Counted from the stretch's first letter, positions 46,859-56,553 are shown. The stretch is 64,000 nucleotides of DNA from Pusillimonas sp. DMV24BSW_D (GCF_011388195.1 NZ_CP049990.1:310001-374000); one strand, 5' to 3'. Numbers and translations: made by a program. Notes: generated by a model not told the origin, from the letters alone.

Positions 46859-47306
46859 TACTCTGACCGACCCAAAAAACAAAAAGTTCCCGCGCGAAAA
46901 AAAGCGCTTACCCAGTGGAAAAACCACCAGGCAAGCGCGATCACTCTCTCGTGTGGCCATCAGGCCAGAGGCGCGATGCATTCCGACCCAGTCGTGCGGA
47001 AAACACGTTGCCCCACTTTGAATTAAGCAATTTTTATGCCAATAAGGTCGCCTCGGTTGGCATGACTCACATACCCCTAATATTTCAGGCACTTATGGCT
47101 TTAACGCCTTTTTTCTAACGCTGTCCTTGATTCCGCGCCCCCTTTTCCCGCACAGGTTTTGTGCAAAAAAGCACCGCATTTCGCACCGGATTGGCACAGA
47201 AACTGACCGAAACAATTATATTGCAAACAATGATGATAACTATTCTTATTTAATATAAAATATCGAAATTACATACTACTTACAATAACAGTCGCATTCA
47301 TTTTGC
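46859..47306. promoter_or_regulatory. Intergenic region with a Fur-box-like site
   Basis: No gene is supported. Around 47228-47250 the sequence AATGATGATAACTATTCTT resembles the Fur operator (repeats of GATAAT type) and lies about 60 bp before the PepSY gene, within an A/T-rich promoter-like stretch. It suggests iron-repressed expression of the four-gene operon downstream. Confidence 0.5.
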
Positions 47307-47951
47307 ATGGCCGCATCATTCCTCTCCCGCCCCCGCGCCTTCTGGCTTAAGCAACTACACCAATGGCACTGGATCAGTTCTGCTTTATGTCTGGCCGGCT
47401 TACTTTTATTCTCTATAACGGGTATCACCCTAAACAACGCGTCATGGTTCGGCGGGCAAATTGAAACGCGGCAGGAACAGCTCACCGTCCCAGCCGACAT
47501 CACGCAGAGCCTGAATAACCTGGTGAGACAATCGACCGAGGCATTACCCTACGTTGCCCCGTTACCCAAGCAAGTCGAACAATGGCTCGATCAGGCCCTC
47601 CACATTCGTATCGGCTCCCGCCCGGCAGAGTTTTCGGAAACCGAAATTTATTTGTCGCTGCCCGAACCGGGCGGCGACGCCTGGCTGGCACTGGACCTCA
47701 CGTCGGGCGACCTGGAGTACGAACGCACGCAACGCGGCTGGGTGGCGTACTTGAATGATCTGCACAAGGGGCGGCACACCGGCACGGCGTGGAAATGGTT
47801 TATTGATTTGTTCGCCGTTGCCAGCCTGATTTTTGCCACAACCGGTTTATTCCTGCTGAAGCTGCACGGCAAACATCGCCCCCTGACCTGGCCGATTACC
47901 GGCGTCGGTCTGCTCATCCCAATTCTTCTTATGTTGCTACTGGTGCATTGA
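47307..47951 (+). CDS. PepSY-associated membrane protein
   Basis: This 214-residue inner-membrane protein starts with a cytoplasmic basic stretch and a helix (WHWISSALCLAGLLLFSITG), then a periplasmic PepSY-like domain and two C-terminal helices. It has WLALDLTSGDLEYERTQRGWVAYLNDLHKGRHTG (read in parts), typical of PepSY_TM proteins that move electrons or iron across the membrane. Paired His residues (HQWHW, LHKGRH) could hold haem. First gene of the flavinylation-linked operon. Confidence 0.75.
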   Translation: MAASFLSRPRAFWLKQLHQWHWISSALCLAGLLLFSITGITLNNASWFGGQIETRQEQLTVPADITQSLNNLVRQSTEALPYVAPLPKQVEQWLDQALHIRIGSRPAEFSETEIYLSLPEPGGDAWLALDLTSGDLEYERTQRGWVAYLNDLHKGRHTGTAWKWFIDLFAVASLIFATTGLFLLKLHGKHRPLTWPITGVGLLIPILLMLLLVH

Positions 47952-47955
47952 ACTC

Positions 47956-48483
47956 ATGAAACGTCATCTGAACACCGTCACGCTGCTTGCTCTAGCCTCC
48001 GCCTTTCCCGCCGGCACGGCTTTGGCCGGCGAACTCTCGCTCGACCTGACCTTGCCACGCATTGATACAGCCGAATACCACCGGCCTTATGTAGCTGTTT
48101 GGCTGGAAAGCGACGACCGCAAAGTGGTGCGCGATCTCGCCCTTTGGTACGACACCCAAATGGCCGACGATGAAGGTCGCACATGGCTGAAAGACTTGCG
48201 CCAATGGTGGCGCTTAAGCGGGCGTTACCAAGACACGCCCGCAGACGGCGTGAGCAGTGCCACACGCCCTGTAGGCAAGCACAACATCACCATTGCCGCC
48301 GATGCCCCCGCGTTGCAAAACCTCCCCGCGGGTCATTACGAAGTAGTAGTTGAGGCCGCGCGCGAAAAAGGCGGGCGCGAACTGATTCGCCTGCCTTTGC
48401 CGTGGCCGTTGGAAAAAGCGGTGGCGGAACAACAAAACGGCAAACACGAACTGGGCGAGATATCGCTTAAGGCCTCGCCCTAA
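47956..48483 (+). CDS. DUF2271 periplasmic protein, probable FMN-carrying substrate of ApbE
   Basis: The 175-residue protein has a signal peptide (KRHLNTVTLLALASAFPAGTALAG) and the DUF2271 body. DGVSSATRPVG near residues 98-108 resembles the D-x-x-[S/T]-x-A-T signature where ApbE attaches FMN through Thr. ApbE is encoded two genes on. I infer that this is the flavin carrier of the system. Confidence 0.7.
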   Translation: MKRHLNTVTLLALASAFPAGTALAGELSLDLTLPRIDTAEYHRPYVAVWLESDDRKVVRDLALWYDTQMADDEGRTWLKDLRQWWRLSGRYQDTPADGVSSATRPVGKHNITIAADAPALQNLPAGHYEVVVEAAREKGGRELIRLPLPWPLEKAVAEQQNGKHELGEISLKASP

Positions 48484-48542
48484 GCGAGGCTGGAACCCAT
48501 GCCCTCACTCAACCTTTTCAATTTTCATTTTCGGAATCCCTC

Positions 48543-49346
48543 ATGAAAAAAGTGCTCGCCATCTCATTACTCACCACGGCCCTATCCCTACCCACAATAA
48601 GTGCAGCACACGACTTCTGGCTACTCCCTTCATCCACCGTTCTGTCGGGAAACGATAGCTGGGTCACTTTCGACGGCGCCGTCAGCAACGACAAGTTTCA
48701 TTTCAACCACCGCCCGTTGCGCTTAGCCAACCTGATTATTACGGGGCCGAACGGGGCCACGCTGAAGCCGCAAAACCCACACATCGGCAAGTTGCGTAGC
48801 AGCTTCGACCTCAAACTGCCCGAAGCGGGCACCTATCGCATCGCGGCGGTGAATGACGGTGTGATGGCTCTATGGAAAGAGAATGGTGAAGACAAGCGCT
48901 GGTTCGGTACAGCGGCCGAATTGGCCGGAAAAGTGCCTTCAAAAGCGGATGACCTGCGCATTCTGCAGCGTGGCAGCCGTGTTGAAACGTTTGTGACCCA
49001 AGGAAGGCCCACGCCCATTGAAGCGCCTGAAAGCGGCCTGGGCATTCGTCCGCTAACGCATCCAAATGATTTATTCACTAATGAAACAGCCATTTTTATC
49101 GTAACGCTCGACGGCCGGCCTTTACCCAACGTTGAGGTGGAACTGGTGCCCGGCGGACAGCGCTATCGCAATCAGATAAAAGAAATAATCACAACGACCA
49201 ACGAAAATGGGGAGTTCGAAGTTACCTGGCCCAACGCAGGACAATACTGGCTTCATTTTGAACATCGCGACAATAAAACATCGGTACCCCAGGCGCAATC
49301 ACGCAACCTTTCCTACACCGCCACGCTGGAGGTGTTGCCTGAATAA
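48543..49346 (+). CDS. DUF4198 periplasmic protein
   Basis: The 267-residue protein has a signal peptide ending AAHDFWLLPS, the usual start of mature DUF4198/NikM-like proteins, whose N-terminal His can bind metal. The C-terminal part is a beta-sandwich (NVEVELVPGGQRY, GEFEVTWPNAGQYWL). In related loci it accompanies DUF2271 and PepSY genes and is linked with iron or metal uptake. ApbE overlaps its end. Confidence 0.75.
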   Translation: MKKVLAISLLTTALSLPTISAAHDFWLLPSSTVLSGNDSWVTFDGAVSNDKFHFNHRPLRLANLIITGPNGATLKPQNPHIGKLRSSFDLKLPEAGTYRIAAVNDGVMALWKENGEDKRWFGTAAELAGKVPSKADDLRILQRGSRVETFVTQGRPTPIEAPESGLGIRPLTHPNDLFTNETAIFIVTLDGRPLPNVEVELVPGGQRYRNQIKEIITTTNENGEFEVTWPNAGQYWLHFEHRDNKTSVPQAQSRNLSYTATLEVLPE

Positions 49347-50343
49347 TCGTTACTGCCTAAGTGGCCTAAGCATGGGCACCACCTGGTCGGTGCAATTTTC
49401 CGCGCCCACCTCACCCGAATTTACGGCCTTGCAAGTGCGCCTTGATTCCCGCCTGTTAGAGATCAACGCGCAAATGAGCACCTGGGATACACGCAGCCTG
49501 ATCAGCAAAATCAACGCAGCCGAAAAAGGCTGGTATGCGGTGCCCGACGAGTTCTGCACCGTGCTCGACGCCGCATTGACACTGGCCGAACAAACACAAG
49601 GGGCGTTTGACCCCACACTCGGTGAGTTGATTAACTTATGGGGCTTTGGTTCAATGGGGCCCGTTGCAACGCCTCCCCATGGCCAGGCCCTGCGCACTGC
49701 CTTATTACGCAGTGGCTGGCGCAAAACCGTTTTAAATCGACAGCACCAAGCCCTTTGGCAGCCCGGCGGCGTGCATTTTGATTTTTCCTCGATTGCCAAA
49801 GGCTACGCCGTTGACGAAATGGCACGCATCATGGACGACGCCGGCATTGATCATTACCTGGTCGAGCTGGGTGGAGAAATAAAAGCACGCGGCAATGCGC
49901 ACACCCTGCACGCCTGGCGCGTGGACATTATGCATCCGCATGCCGACAACCTGGAATCGAAAAACCCCAACCCGGCGCTTCCCATTTTGCTGAAAAATGC
50001 CTCATTGGCCACGTCGGGCGATTACCTGCGCAACTTCACGCACAACCGTATCCAATACAGCCACACGCTGGATGGCCGCACCGGCCAACCCATTGCAAAC
50101 AAACTCGCTGCTGTCAGTGTCATCCATGAAAGCGCCATGCAGGCCGATGCGTTGGCTACCGCCATACAATGCCTGGGGCCGGAAAACGGGTGGAAATTCG
50201 CACTGGAACACGCATTGGCCGTGCTGTTTTACATTCGTCGTCACAACGATTACGAAGTGAAATTCACGCCGCAATTCGAAGCCCATGCGGGCGCCGAAGG
50301 TGCCCACCAAGAGTGCACTGAAACCATGGCGCGCCAACCCTAA
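49339..50343 (+). CDS. apbE: FAD:protein FMN transferase (ApbE)
   Basis: ApbE transfers FMN from FAD to a Thr of partner proteins. The fold needs the strand YCLSGLSMGTTWSV, whose upstream start is unclear: a CTG at 49339 has a GGAGG site at good spacing and overlaps the DUF4198 stop, while the first ATG in the body is 49372 without a good site. The product is about 335 residues. FAD/Mg-site motifs are visible: LGELINLWGFGS, SSIAKGYAVDEMA and VELGGEIKARG. No signal peptide is seen, which is unusual since ApbE is normally periplasmic. Confidence 0.85.
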   Translation: MNNRYCLSGLSMGTTWSVQFSAPTSPEFTALQVRLDSRLLEINAQMSTWDTRSLISKINAAEKGWYAVPDEFCTVLDAALTLAEQTQGAFDPTLGELINLWGFGSMGPVATPPHGQALRTALLRSGWRKTVLNRQHQALWQPGGVHFDFSSIAKGYAVDEMARIMDDAGIDHYLVELGGEIKARGNAHTLHAWRVDIMHPHADNLESKNPNPALPILLKNASLATSGDYLRNFTHNRIQYSHTLDGRTGQPIANKLAAVSVIHESAMQADALATAIQCLGPENGWKFALEHALAVLFYIRRHNDYEVKFTPQFEAHAGAEGAHQECTETMARQP

Positions 50344-50353
50344 AACACACCGC

Positions 50354-50737
50354 TTAATCGATTAACACCTGCCGTAACACGTTTGCCAGAATAACGGCAT
50401 GATTCAGCTTGGGATCACGCGCCGCATAGAGCAACGTAATGCGCCGATACCCTGCCTTACCTGCCTGCGCCCCCAGATCTTTGATTGCGGCTTGCTGATC
50501 GGATGCATTCAACTCATGCAGGTAGGCATCACGAAATTCGTCCCAGCGGTCCGCCTTGTGGCCGAACCAACGCCGTAAATCTGCAGACGGCGCCAACGCC
50601 TTGCACCACACATCGTAGGGCAGGTCCTCCTTACGCACACCGCGCGGCCACAGGCGGTCGACCAGCACACGAAAGCCGTCTGTGTGCGAAGGCTCGTCGT
50701 AAACACGCTTCATGCGAATATCCGTCACGCTTTTCAT
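50354..50737 (-). CDS. DUF488 family protein
   Basis: This 127-residue protein shows the DUF488 signatures RVLVDRLWPRGVRKE, WFGHKADRWDEFRDAYL and ITLLYAARDPKLNHAVIL. The family's biochemical role is not established. It overlaps the end of the MarR gene by 4 bp and is probably cotranscribed. Confidence 0.85.
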   Translation of the reverse strand: MKSVTDIRMKRVYDEPSHTDGFRVLVDRLWPRGVRKEDLPYDVWCKALAPSADLRRWFGHKADRWDEFRDAYLHELNASDQQAAIKDLGAQAGKAGYRRITLLYAARDPKLNHAVILANVLRQVLID

Positions 50738-51174
50738 TGTGCTCGTTCAGATGGATCCCAAATAATGTCGCGCAACATCTCAACCAGGCGATCGGCATGA
50801 TCGGGGTCTAACTTGCTAAGTACGCGCTGCTGATGCGCCATGGCGCGATCGCACAACCCGCTAATGAGCTTTGTGCCTTTAGGTGTAATGCGCACCAGCG
50901 TATGGCGCCGGTCGGCACGCGAGGTTTCCAGCGTAACCAGTCCCTTCGACTCCAGCCCAGGCAACACCTTGCTTAAGGTGGGCTGCTTGGTCACCGCCAG
51001 CTTGGCCAGTTCGCCCACCGTTTCACCTTCGGCTTCAATCAGGCTGCCCAGAATCCGCCATTCGGTTACCGTCAGACCCGCCTTGCGAACCTCAACATGA
51101 AACTCCGCCGAAATGCGATGGCTGGCCAGCGCCAAAACGGAAGCCAGATAGCGGTGTACGAAACGCTCGCCCAT
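50734..51174 (-). CDS. MarR-family transcriptional regulator
   Basis: This 146-residue winged-helix regulator has LTVTEWRILGSLI, TVGELAKLAVTKQPTLSKVLPGLESKGLV (read in parts) and the wing SRADRRHTLVRIT. It is divergent from the iorA-type gene and so is likely to repress the catabolic cluster until its aromatic ligand arrives. Known auxin-degradation loci have MarR repressors in this position (recalled, not checked). Confidence 0.9.
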   Translation of the reverse strand: MGERFVHRYLASVLALASHRISAEFHVEVRKAGLTVTEWRILGSLIEAEGETVGELAKLAVTKQPTLSKVLPGLESKGLVTLETSRADRRHTLVRITPKGTKLISGLCDRAMAHQQRVLSKLDPDHADRLVEMLRDIIWDPSERAQ

Positions 51175-51246
51175 TGAAGTCTTAAGCCTCTAAAATGAAA
51201 AGATCGTATGTTATGGGGTATGCTGAGTCAATATAATGGTTTGCCC

Positions 51247-51283
51247 GGATATTCAAGCAATTGTTTTATATAATTAAATATCC
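51247..51283. promoter_or_regulatory. Inverted repeat between marR-type gene and iorA
   Basis: GGATATT (51247-51253) is matched by AATATCC (51277-51283) about a highly A/T-rich centre in the divergent promoter region. It is a candidate operator for the MarR protein. The repeat is short, so chance cannot be excluded. Confidence 0.35.
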
Positions 51284-51327
51284 CTATTACATGAATTTTC
51301 ATATTTTACCGCCAACGGAGTCTTACC

Positions 51328-53586
51328 ATGGCAGAACGTTCGTTCAAGAAAGAAGTCCAGCAATTACGCATTGGCGCCGGTGAAGAGTTTCGCGGCGAAG
51401 GTATTCTGGCCGTTACCAAAGCCCTGCTGCAATCGGGTGTAGGCTATGTCGCCGGTTACCAGGGCGCGCCCATTTCGCACTTAATGGACGTGCTGGCCGA
51501 CGCACAGGATATCCTCGAAGAACTCGACGTCCACTTCGAGGCCAGTGCCTCTGAAGCCACGGCCGCCGCCACGCTGTCTGCTTCCGTCATGTACCCCATT
51601 CGCGGGGCCGTAACGTGGAAATCCACCGTGGGTACCAACGTGGCCTCCGACGCCCTGGCCAACCTCGCCTCGGGCGGTGTAACCGGTGGCGCTTTGGTCA
51701 TTGTGGGTGAAGACTACGGCGAAGGCTCATCCATTATGCAGGAACGCACGCACGCGTTCGCCATGAAGTCGCAAATCTGGTTGCTCGACCCGCGCCCCAA
51801 CCTGGAAAGCATGGTTCAGGCGGTGGAAGACGGTTTCCAGTTATCGGAAGCCAGCAACACGCCGGTTATTTTGCAATTGCGCATTCGCACCTGTCATGTG
51901 CACGGCCGCTTCATCACCAAAGAAAACAAACGCCCAGCGTATACGTTGTCAGAAGCGCTGGAAAGCCCCAAGCGCGACACTGGCAGAATCGTTCTACCCC
52001 CCGCGGCCTACGAACATGAACACGAAAAAATTCGTGAGCGCTGGCCGGCTGCCGTGAACTTCATTAAAGAGAAAAAGCTGAATGAAGTTTTCGACGACGG
52101 CGACATCAAAGATCTGGGCATCATCGTGCAGGGCGGCCTGTACAACGGGGCAATCCGCGCCCTGCAGTTGCTGGGTTTGGCCGACCATTTCGGCAACAGC
52201 CGCATTCCAATCTATGTCATGAACGTCACCTATCCGGTGATCGACGACGAAATCAACAAGTTCTGCGAAGACAAAAAAGCGGTATTGCTGTACGAAGAAG
52301 GCCAGCCAAATTACATCGAACAAAACCTGAACACCATTTTGCGCCATTCGGGCAGCAACACCATTATTTCCGGCAAAGACGTCTTACCCATTGCGGGTGA
52401 GTACACCACCGCCGTCATGCGTGACGGCTTGCAGAAGTTTCTAACCAACCAGCGTCCGGAATTGTTGCCCACGCTGGAAGAAACAACACCTGCAGCAGCG
52501 TCGAACGGCGGAAATGGCCAAGCCAACGGCAATGGCCAGAGCCAGCCTGATATGGAAGTGGCCGAAGTCACCCGCCCGAAACCGGCGGTGAAAGAACAGC
52601 CTATCCATTTCCAAAGCTTTTCCAAGGAAATTTCGCAGGTCGTGCCACCCCGCCCGGCCGGGTTCTGTACCGGTTGTCCCGAACGGCCGATTTTCTCGGC
52701 ATTGAAGCTCACCCAGGAAAAGCTGGGCGAACATCATATTTCCGGTGATATCGGCTGCCACCTGTTCTCGGTATTGCCACCCTTTAACCTGGGCGCCACC
52801 ACCATGGGTTACGGTTTGGGCGCTGCCAGCTCAGCCGCCTTCAACGTGAAATCGTCCAAGCGCCCCATTTCCATTATGGGCGACGGTGGTTTCTGGCATA
52901 ACGGCCTGGCATCGGGTATTGGCAACGCCGTATTCAACAAATACGACGGCGTAATCGTCATTATCGATAACTACTATTCGGCTGCAACAGGCGGGCAAGA
53001 CATCCTTTCCTCGCGCGCCAATAACCCGAACCGTTCAACCAACAATCCCATTATTGAAGCGGTAAAAGGGGTCGGCGTGAAATGGGTCCGCGTTATCGAC
53101 CGCACCTATGCCGTCTCGAAAGTACAAGCAACATTCGAAGACGCGTTAACAACCGAAGAAGGTGGCCCCAAAGTCATTATTCTCCAATCGGAATGCATGT
53201 TGAATAAACAGCGCCGCGTGAAGCCGCAGTTCAACCAGGCGGTGAAAGAAGGCAAGCGAATGGTTAAAGAACGTTTCGGTGTCGACGGCGACGTTTGCAC
53301 CGGCGACCACGCCTGTATCCGTCTTTCCGGTTGCCCGTCTCTTACCGTCAAAGACAGCGACGACCCGTTGAAAGAAGACCCGGTGGCCTACATCGACAAC
53401 ACCTGTGTAGGTTGCGGAAACTGCGGTGAGGTATCGCACGCGGCGGTTCTGTGCCCCTCGTTCTACCGCGCCGATATCGTGCACAACCCGAACAAGTGGG
53501 ACATGTTCAAGTCTCGCGTTCGCCAACGCGTCATCGGTTTCCTGCAATCGCGCCGTTCCCGTCAACTTGAACAGATCTCACTGTAA
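51328..53586 (+). CDS. iorA: Indolepyruvate ferredoxin oxidoreductase-type alpha subunit
   Basis: Enzymes of this type decarboxylate an aryl 2-oxoacid with CoA and pass electrons to ferredoxin. The 752-residue protein has the pyruvate-binding domain at the front and a TPP domain (GDIGCHLFS, MGDGGFWHNGLASG, DNYYSAATGGQ). A C-terminal [4Fe-4S] region follows: CTGDHACIRLSGC and CVGCGNCGE; several of the usual paired-cluster Cys are replaced, so at most one complete cluster is obvious. The middle linker holds a Gly/Asn/Gln-rich stretch. In this cluster isatinate (2-aminophenylglyoxylate) is a chemically sensible substrate. Confidence 0.85.
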   Translation: MAERSFKKEVQQLRIGAGEEFRGEGILAVTKALLQSGVGYVAGYQGAPISHLMDVLADAQDILEELDVHFEASASEATAAATLSASVMYPIRGAVTWKSTVGTNVASDALANLASGGVTGGALVIVGEDYGEGSSIMQERTHAFAMKSQIWLLDPRPNLESMVQAVEDGFQLSEASNTPVILQLRIRTCHVHGRFITKENKRPAYTLSEALESPKRDTGRIVLPPAAYEHEHEKIRERWPAAVNFIKEKKLNEVFDDGDIKDLGIIVQGGLYNGAIRALQLLGLADHFGNSRIPIYVMNVTYPVIDDEINKFCEDKKAVLLYEEGQPNYIEQNLNTILRHSGSNTIISGKDVLPIAGEYTTAVMRDGLQKFLTNQRPELLPTLEETTPAAASNGGNGQANGNGQSQPDMEVAEVTRPKPAVKEQPIHFQSFSKEISQVVPPRPAGFCTGCPERPIFSALKLTQEKLGEHHISGDIGCHLFSVLPPFNLGATTMGYGLGAASSAAFNVKSSKRPISIMGDGGFWHNGLASGIGNAVFNKYDGVIVIIDNYYSAATGGQDILSSRANNPNRSTNNPIIEAVKGVGVKWVRVIDRTYAVSKVQATFEDALTTEEGGPKVIILQSECMLNKQRRVKPQFNQAVKEGKRMVKERFGVDGDVCTGDHACIRLSGCPSLTVKDSDDPLKEDPVAYIDNTCVGCGNCGEVSHAAVLCPSFYRADIVHNPNKWDMFKSRVRQRVIGFLQSRRSRQLEQISL

Positions 53587-53595
53587 GCCACCACC

Positions 53596-55149
53596 ATGAC
53601 CAGCCAAACAACACAAAATAACGTGAATCCCATCAAAATCGCCGTTCTGGCCATGGGCGGTCAGGGCGGCGGCGTACTGGCCGACTGGATCGTCACCATG
53701 GCGGAAAACGCCGGATGGTGGGCACAAACCACTTCCGTTCCAGGCGTGGCCCAGCGCACGGGCGCCACGATTTACTATCTTGAGCTGCTGCCGGAACAGG
53801 CCGTTAAGGAAATGGGGCGCCAACCCGCGCTGGCCCTAATGCCCACACCCGGCGACGTCGACCTGGTGATTGCCGCCGAACTCATGGAAGGCGGGCGCGC
53901 GATTCAACGCGGGTTGGTCACGCCCGACCGCACCACCCTTATTTCGTCGTCGCACCGCGCTTATGCCGTGCTGGAAAAATCGGCTCCAGGCAACGGCATT
54001 GTCGATGGCAACAAAGTCATTGACATCGGCAAGCGGGCCGCCAAACGGTTTCTGTGTTTCGACCTGCAAAGTCTGGCTGAACAAGGCGGTAGCGTCATCA
54101 GCGCCAGCCTGTTCGGTGCGGTAGCCGGTAGCGGCGCCCTGCCGTTCTCGCGCGAAGACTTCGAAGCCACCATTGAAAGCGGCGGCAAAGGCGTAAAAGC
54201 CAGCTTGAAAGCCTTTGCACTGGCTTACGACGTCGCCCAAAATGCGCCCGAAACGCCCGATGCCATCGACACCGCACCCCCGCAACGTGCCGTACCCGAT
54301 ACCGCCAAACACCCGCGCGTCAAAGCATTGCTCGATGACATTCGCCAGAACTTTGCGCCCGCAGCCCAACCCATGCTGGTAGCGGGCCTGCAACGCACCA
54401 TGGAGTTTCAGGATTTAGCCTACGGCAAGGAATACCTGGAGCACATGCGCGGCATTCATGCGCTGGACAAACAATACGGCGGCGAAGGTAAAAACTGGGC
54501 ACTAACCACAGCGGCCGCCCGTTACGTCGCCGTCGCCATGGCGTACGACGACGTCATTCGCGTAGCCGATTTGAAAACCCGCGCCTCGCGCTTCGATCGT
54601 GTACGCGACGAGGTGCGTGCCAAGCCCGACCAACTGGTTTACACCACCGAGTACATGCATCCCCGGCTCGAGGAAATTTGCGGCACTATGCCGACCTTCC
54701 TGGGTGAGCGCATTGAAAACTCCGAGTCGCTCAAGCGCTGGCTGCAGCCCCTGTTCCGCAAAGGCCGCTTCCTGAACAGCACCTCGCTGACCGGTTTCCT
54801 GATGTTGTACGGCCTGGCAGGCATGCGCCGCTTCCGCCGCACCACATTGCGCCACAAAATTGAAACGCAAGGCTTTCAGGAATGGCTGAACTTAATCTTG
54901 CAAACCGCCCCGAACGATTACGACCTGGCGGTAGAGGTTGTGAACTGCCGTCGCCTGGTGAAAGGCTATAGCGACACCCACGCTCGCGGGCAAAGCAAAT
55001 ACCAGAAACTTATTCGCGCAGCGCGCAACCTAAGCGGCCAGAACAATGCCGCCGAGCGTCTGCGCACGTTACGCAATGCGGCATTGGCCGACGAAAAAGG
55101 AAACCAACTAGATGCCCTGCTGGAAAAAGGGGATCAAGCTTTCGCTTAA
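53596..55149 (+). CDS. iorB: Indolepyruvate oxidoreductase-type beta subunit
   Basis: Its N-terminal 200 residues are the gamma-type domain of 2-oxoacid oxidoreductases (MGGQGGGVLADWIV, GVAQRTGATIYYLEL). About 250 C-terminal residues (DUF6537-like) follow, as in long IorB proteins. It starts 9 bp after iorA and acts as its partner. The Rieske genes lie 81 bp downstream past a hairpin. Confidence 0.85.
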   Translation: MTSQTTQNNVNPIKIAVLAMGGQGGGVLADWIVTMAENAGWWAQTTSVPGVAQRTGATIYYLELLPEQAVKEMGRQPALALMPTPGDVDLVIAAELMEGGRAIQRGLVTPDRTTLISSSHRAYAVLEKSAPGNGIVDGNKVIDIGKRAAKRFLCFDLQSLAEQGGSVISASLFGAVAGSGALPFSREDFEATIESGGKGVKASLKAFALAYDVAQNAPETPDAIDTAPPQRAVPDTAKHPRVKALLDDIRQNFAPAAQPMLVAGLQRTMEFQDLAYGKEYLEHMRGIHALDKQYGGEGKNWALTTAAARYVAVAMAYDDVIRVADLKTRASRFDRVRDEVRAKPDQLVYTTEYMHPRLEEICGTMPTFLGERIENSESLKRWLQPLFRKGRFLNSTSLTGFLMLYGLAGMRRFRRTTLRHKIETQGFQEWLNLILQTAPNDYDLAVEVVNCRRLVKGYSDTHARGQSKYQKLIRAARNLSGQNNAAERLRTLRNAALADEKGNQLDALLEKGDQAFA

Positions 55150-55160
55150 TAAAACATGCA

Positions 55161-55188
55161 GCGCCCGCAATTGAACGTATGCGGGCGC
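55161..55188 (+). terminator. Hairpin between iorB and the dioxygenase genes
   Basis: GCGCCCGC (55161-55168) pairs exactly with GCGGGCGC (55181-55188) over a 12-base loop, followed by a short T-rich stretch. It could reduce read-through and set a different expression level for the two parts of the cluster. Confidence 0.55.
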
Positions 55189-55230
55189 GTATTTCTGTTA
55201 TGTGGCCCTGCCTGACACAGGAGTAATGCC

Positions 55231-56553
55231 ATGACCTATCGCAATAACCCCGATGCCATCAATGCGCTTGTGCGCCCGGCAGAGGTGCATAAAGACCTGT
55301 TTATCAGCGACGAAATCTTCGAGCTGGAAATGACTCAGCTGTTCGCCAACACCTGGGTTTATGTAGGGCACGACAGCCAAGTCCCCAAAGCCGGCGACTT
55401 CTTCACCACTACAGTAGGTAACGAATCGGTTGTGATGATTCGCGATACCGACGACAGCATTCGCGTGCTGTATAACCGTTGCCCGCACAAGGGGGTCATG
55501 CTGGTGAACGAGACCTATGGCAACGCAGGACGCTTTCTGCGCTGCCCTTACCATGCCTGGTCTTTCCGATTGAATGGCGATCTGCTGGCCTTGCCGCTGA
55601 AACGCGGCTACGACCCCGAAATTTTCGGCCAAACCGAAGCTCAGAATGGAATGGCGGCGGTTGAAAACGTGCACAACTACCGCGGCTTTATTTTCTGCCG
55701 CCTGAACCCGCAGGGCCAAAGCTTCGAAGACTTCTTCGGCGAATCACTTTCCACGATCGACAACATGATCGACCGCGCACCGGAAGGCCGGCTGGAAGTG
55801 GCTGGCGGAGTGTTGCGCTACATGCACCACTGCAACTGGAAGATGCTGGTCGACAACCAAACCGACACATGCCACCCCATGATTGCGCATGAGTCCTCGG
55901 CCGGCACGGCGGTAAAAGTCTGGGAAGAAGCGCCCGAAGGCACCCCCAAGCCCATGGCAGTGGAACAATTCGCCCCCTTTGTTTCACCTTACGAGTTCTT
56001 TGAAGGCATGGGTATTCGAGTATGGGAAAATGGCCACGGGCACACCGGGGTCAGCAACTCCATTCATGCGGCCTACTCGGAAATACCCGGCTACTTCGAA
56101 GCGATGTGCGAGGCCTATGGCGAAGAACGCGCCAAGGCCATCCTAAGCGACGTGCGTCACAACACCACCTATTTCCCCAACATTATGGTGAAAGGGCCCA
56201 TTCAAACCCTGCGTATCTTCAAGCCGATTGCGGCAAACAAAACCTTGGTGGAATCCTGGACCTTCCGTCTGGTGGGCGCGCCCGACAAACTGCTTGAGCG
56301 AACGGTCATGTACAACCGGCTTATTAACGCCCCCACTTCGGTGGTGGGCCACGATGACCAGGAAGTCTATGAGCGCGCGCAACACGGGCTCATGTCGCGT
56401 GGACGCGACTGGGTGAACGTGGCTCGCTTGTACGAGCCCGGCGAGGAAAACCGCAAGAATGAAGTCACCAACGGCACCAACGAGTGGCAGATGCGCAACC
56501 AGTATCGTGCCTGGGCCCACTACATGACCACCGGCATGAAGGAGGCGTCATGA
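55231..56553 (+). CDS. Rieske aromatic ring-hydroxylating dioxygenase, alpha subunit
   Basis: The 440-residue catalytic subunit binds a Rieske [2Fe-2S] cluster through C84-x-H86 (RCPHKG) and C105-x2-H108 (CPYHAW). The mononuclear iron site includes DNQTDTCHPMIAH near 210-222. It adds O2 to an aromatic or indole ring. It overlaps the beta subunit gene by 4 bp. No ferredoxin or reductase for it is seen in the window. Confidence 0.93.
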   Translation: MTYRNNPDAINALVRPAEVHKDLFISDEIFELEMTQLFANTWVYVGHDSQVPKAGDFFTTTVGNESVVMIRDTDDSIRVLYNRCPHKGVMLVNETYGNAGRFLRCPYHAWSFRLNGDLLALPLKRGYDPEIFGQTEAQNGMAAVENVHNYRGFIFCRLNPQGQSFEDFFGESLSTIDNMIDRAPEGRLEVAGGVLRYMHHCNWKMLVDNQTDTCHPMIAHESSAGTAVKVWEEAPEGTPKPMAVEQFAPFVSPYEFFEGMGIRVWENGHGHTGVSNSIHAAYSEIPGYFEAMCEAYGEERAKAILSDVRHNTTYFPNIMVKGPIQTLRIFKPIAANKTLVESWTFRLVGAPDKLLERTVMYNRLINAPTSVVGHDDQEVYERAQHGLMSRGRDWVNVARLYEPGEENRKNEVTNGTNEWQMRNQYRAWAHYMTTGMKEAS

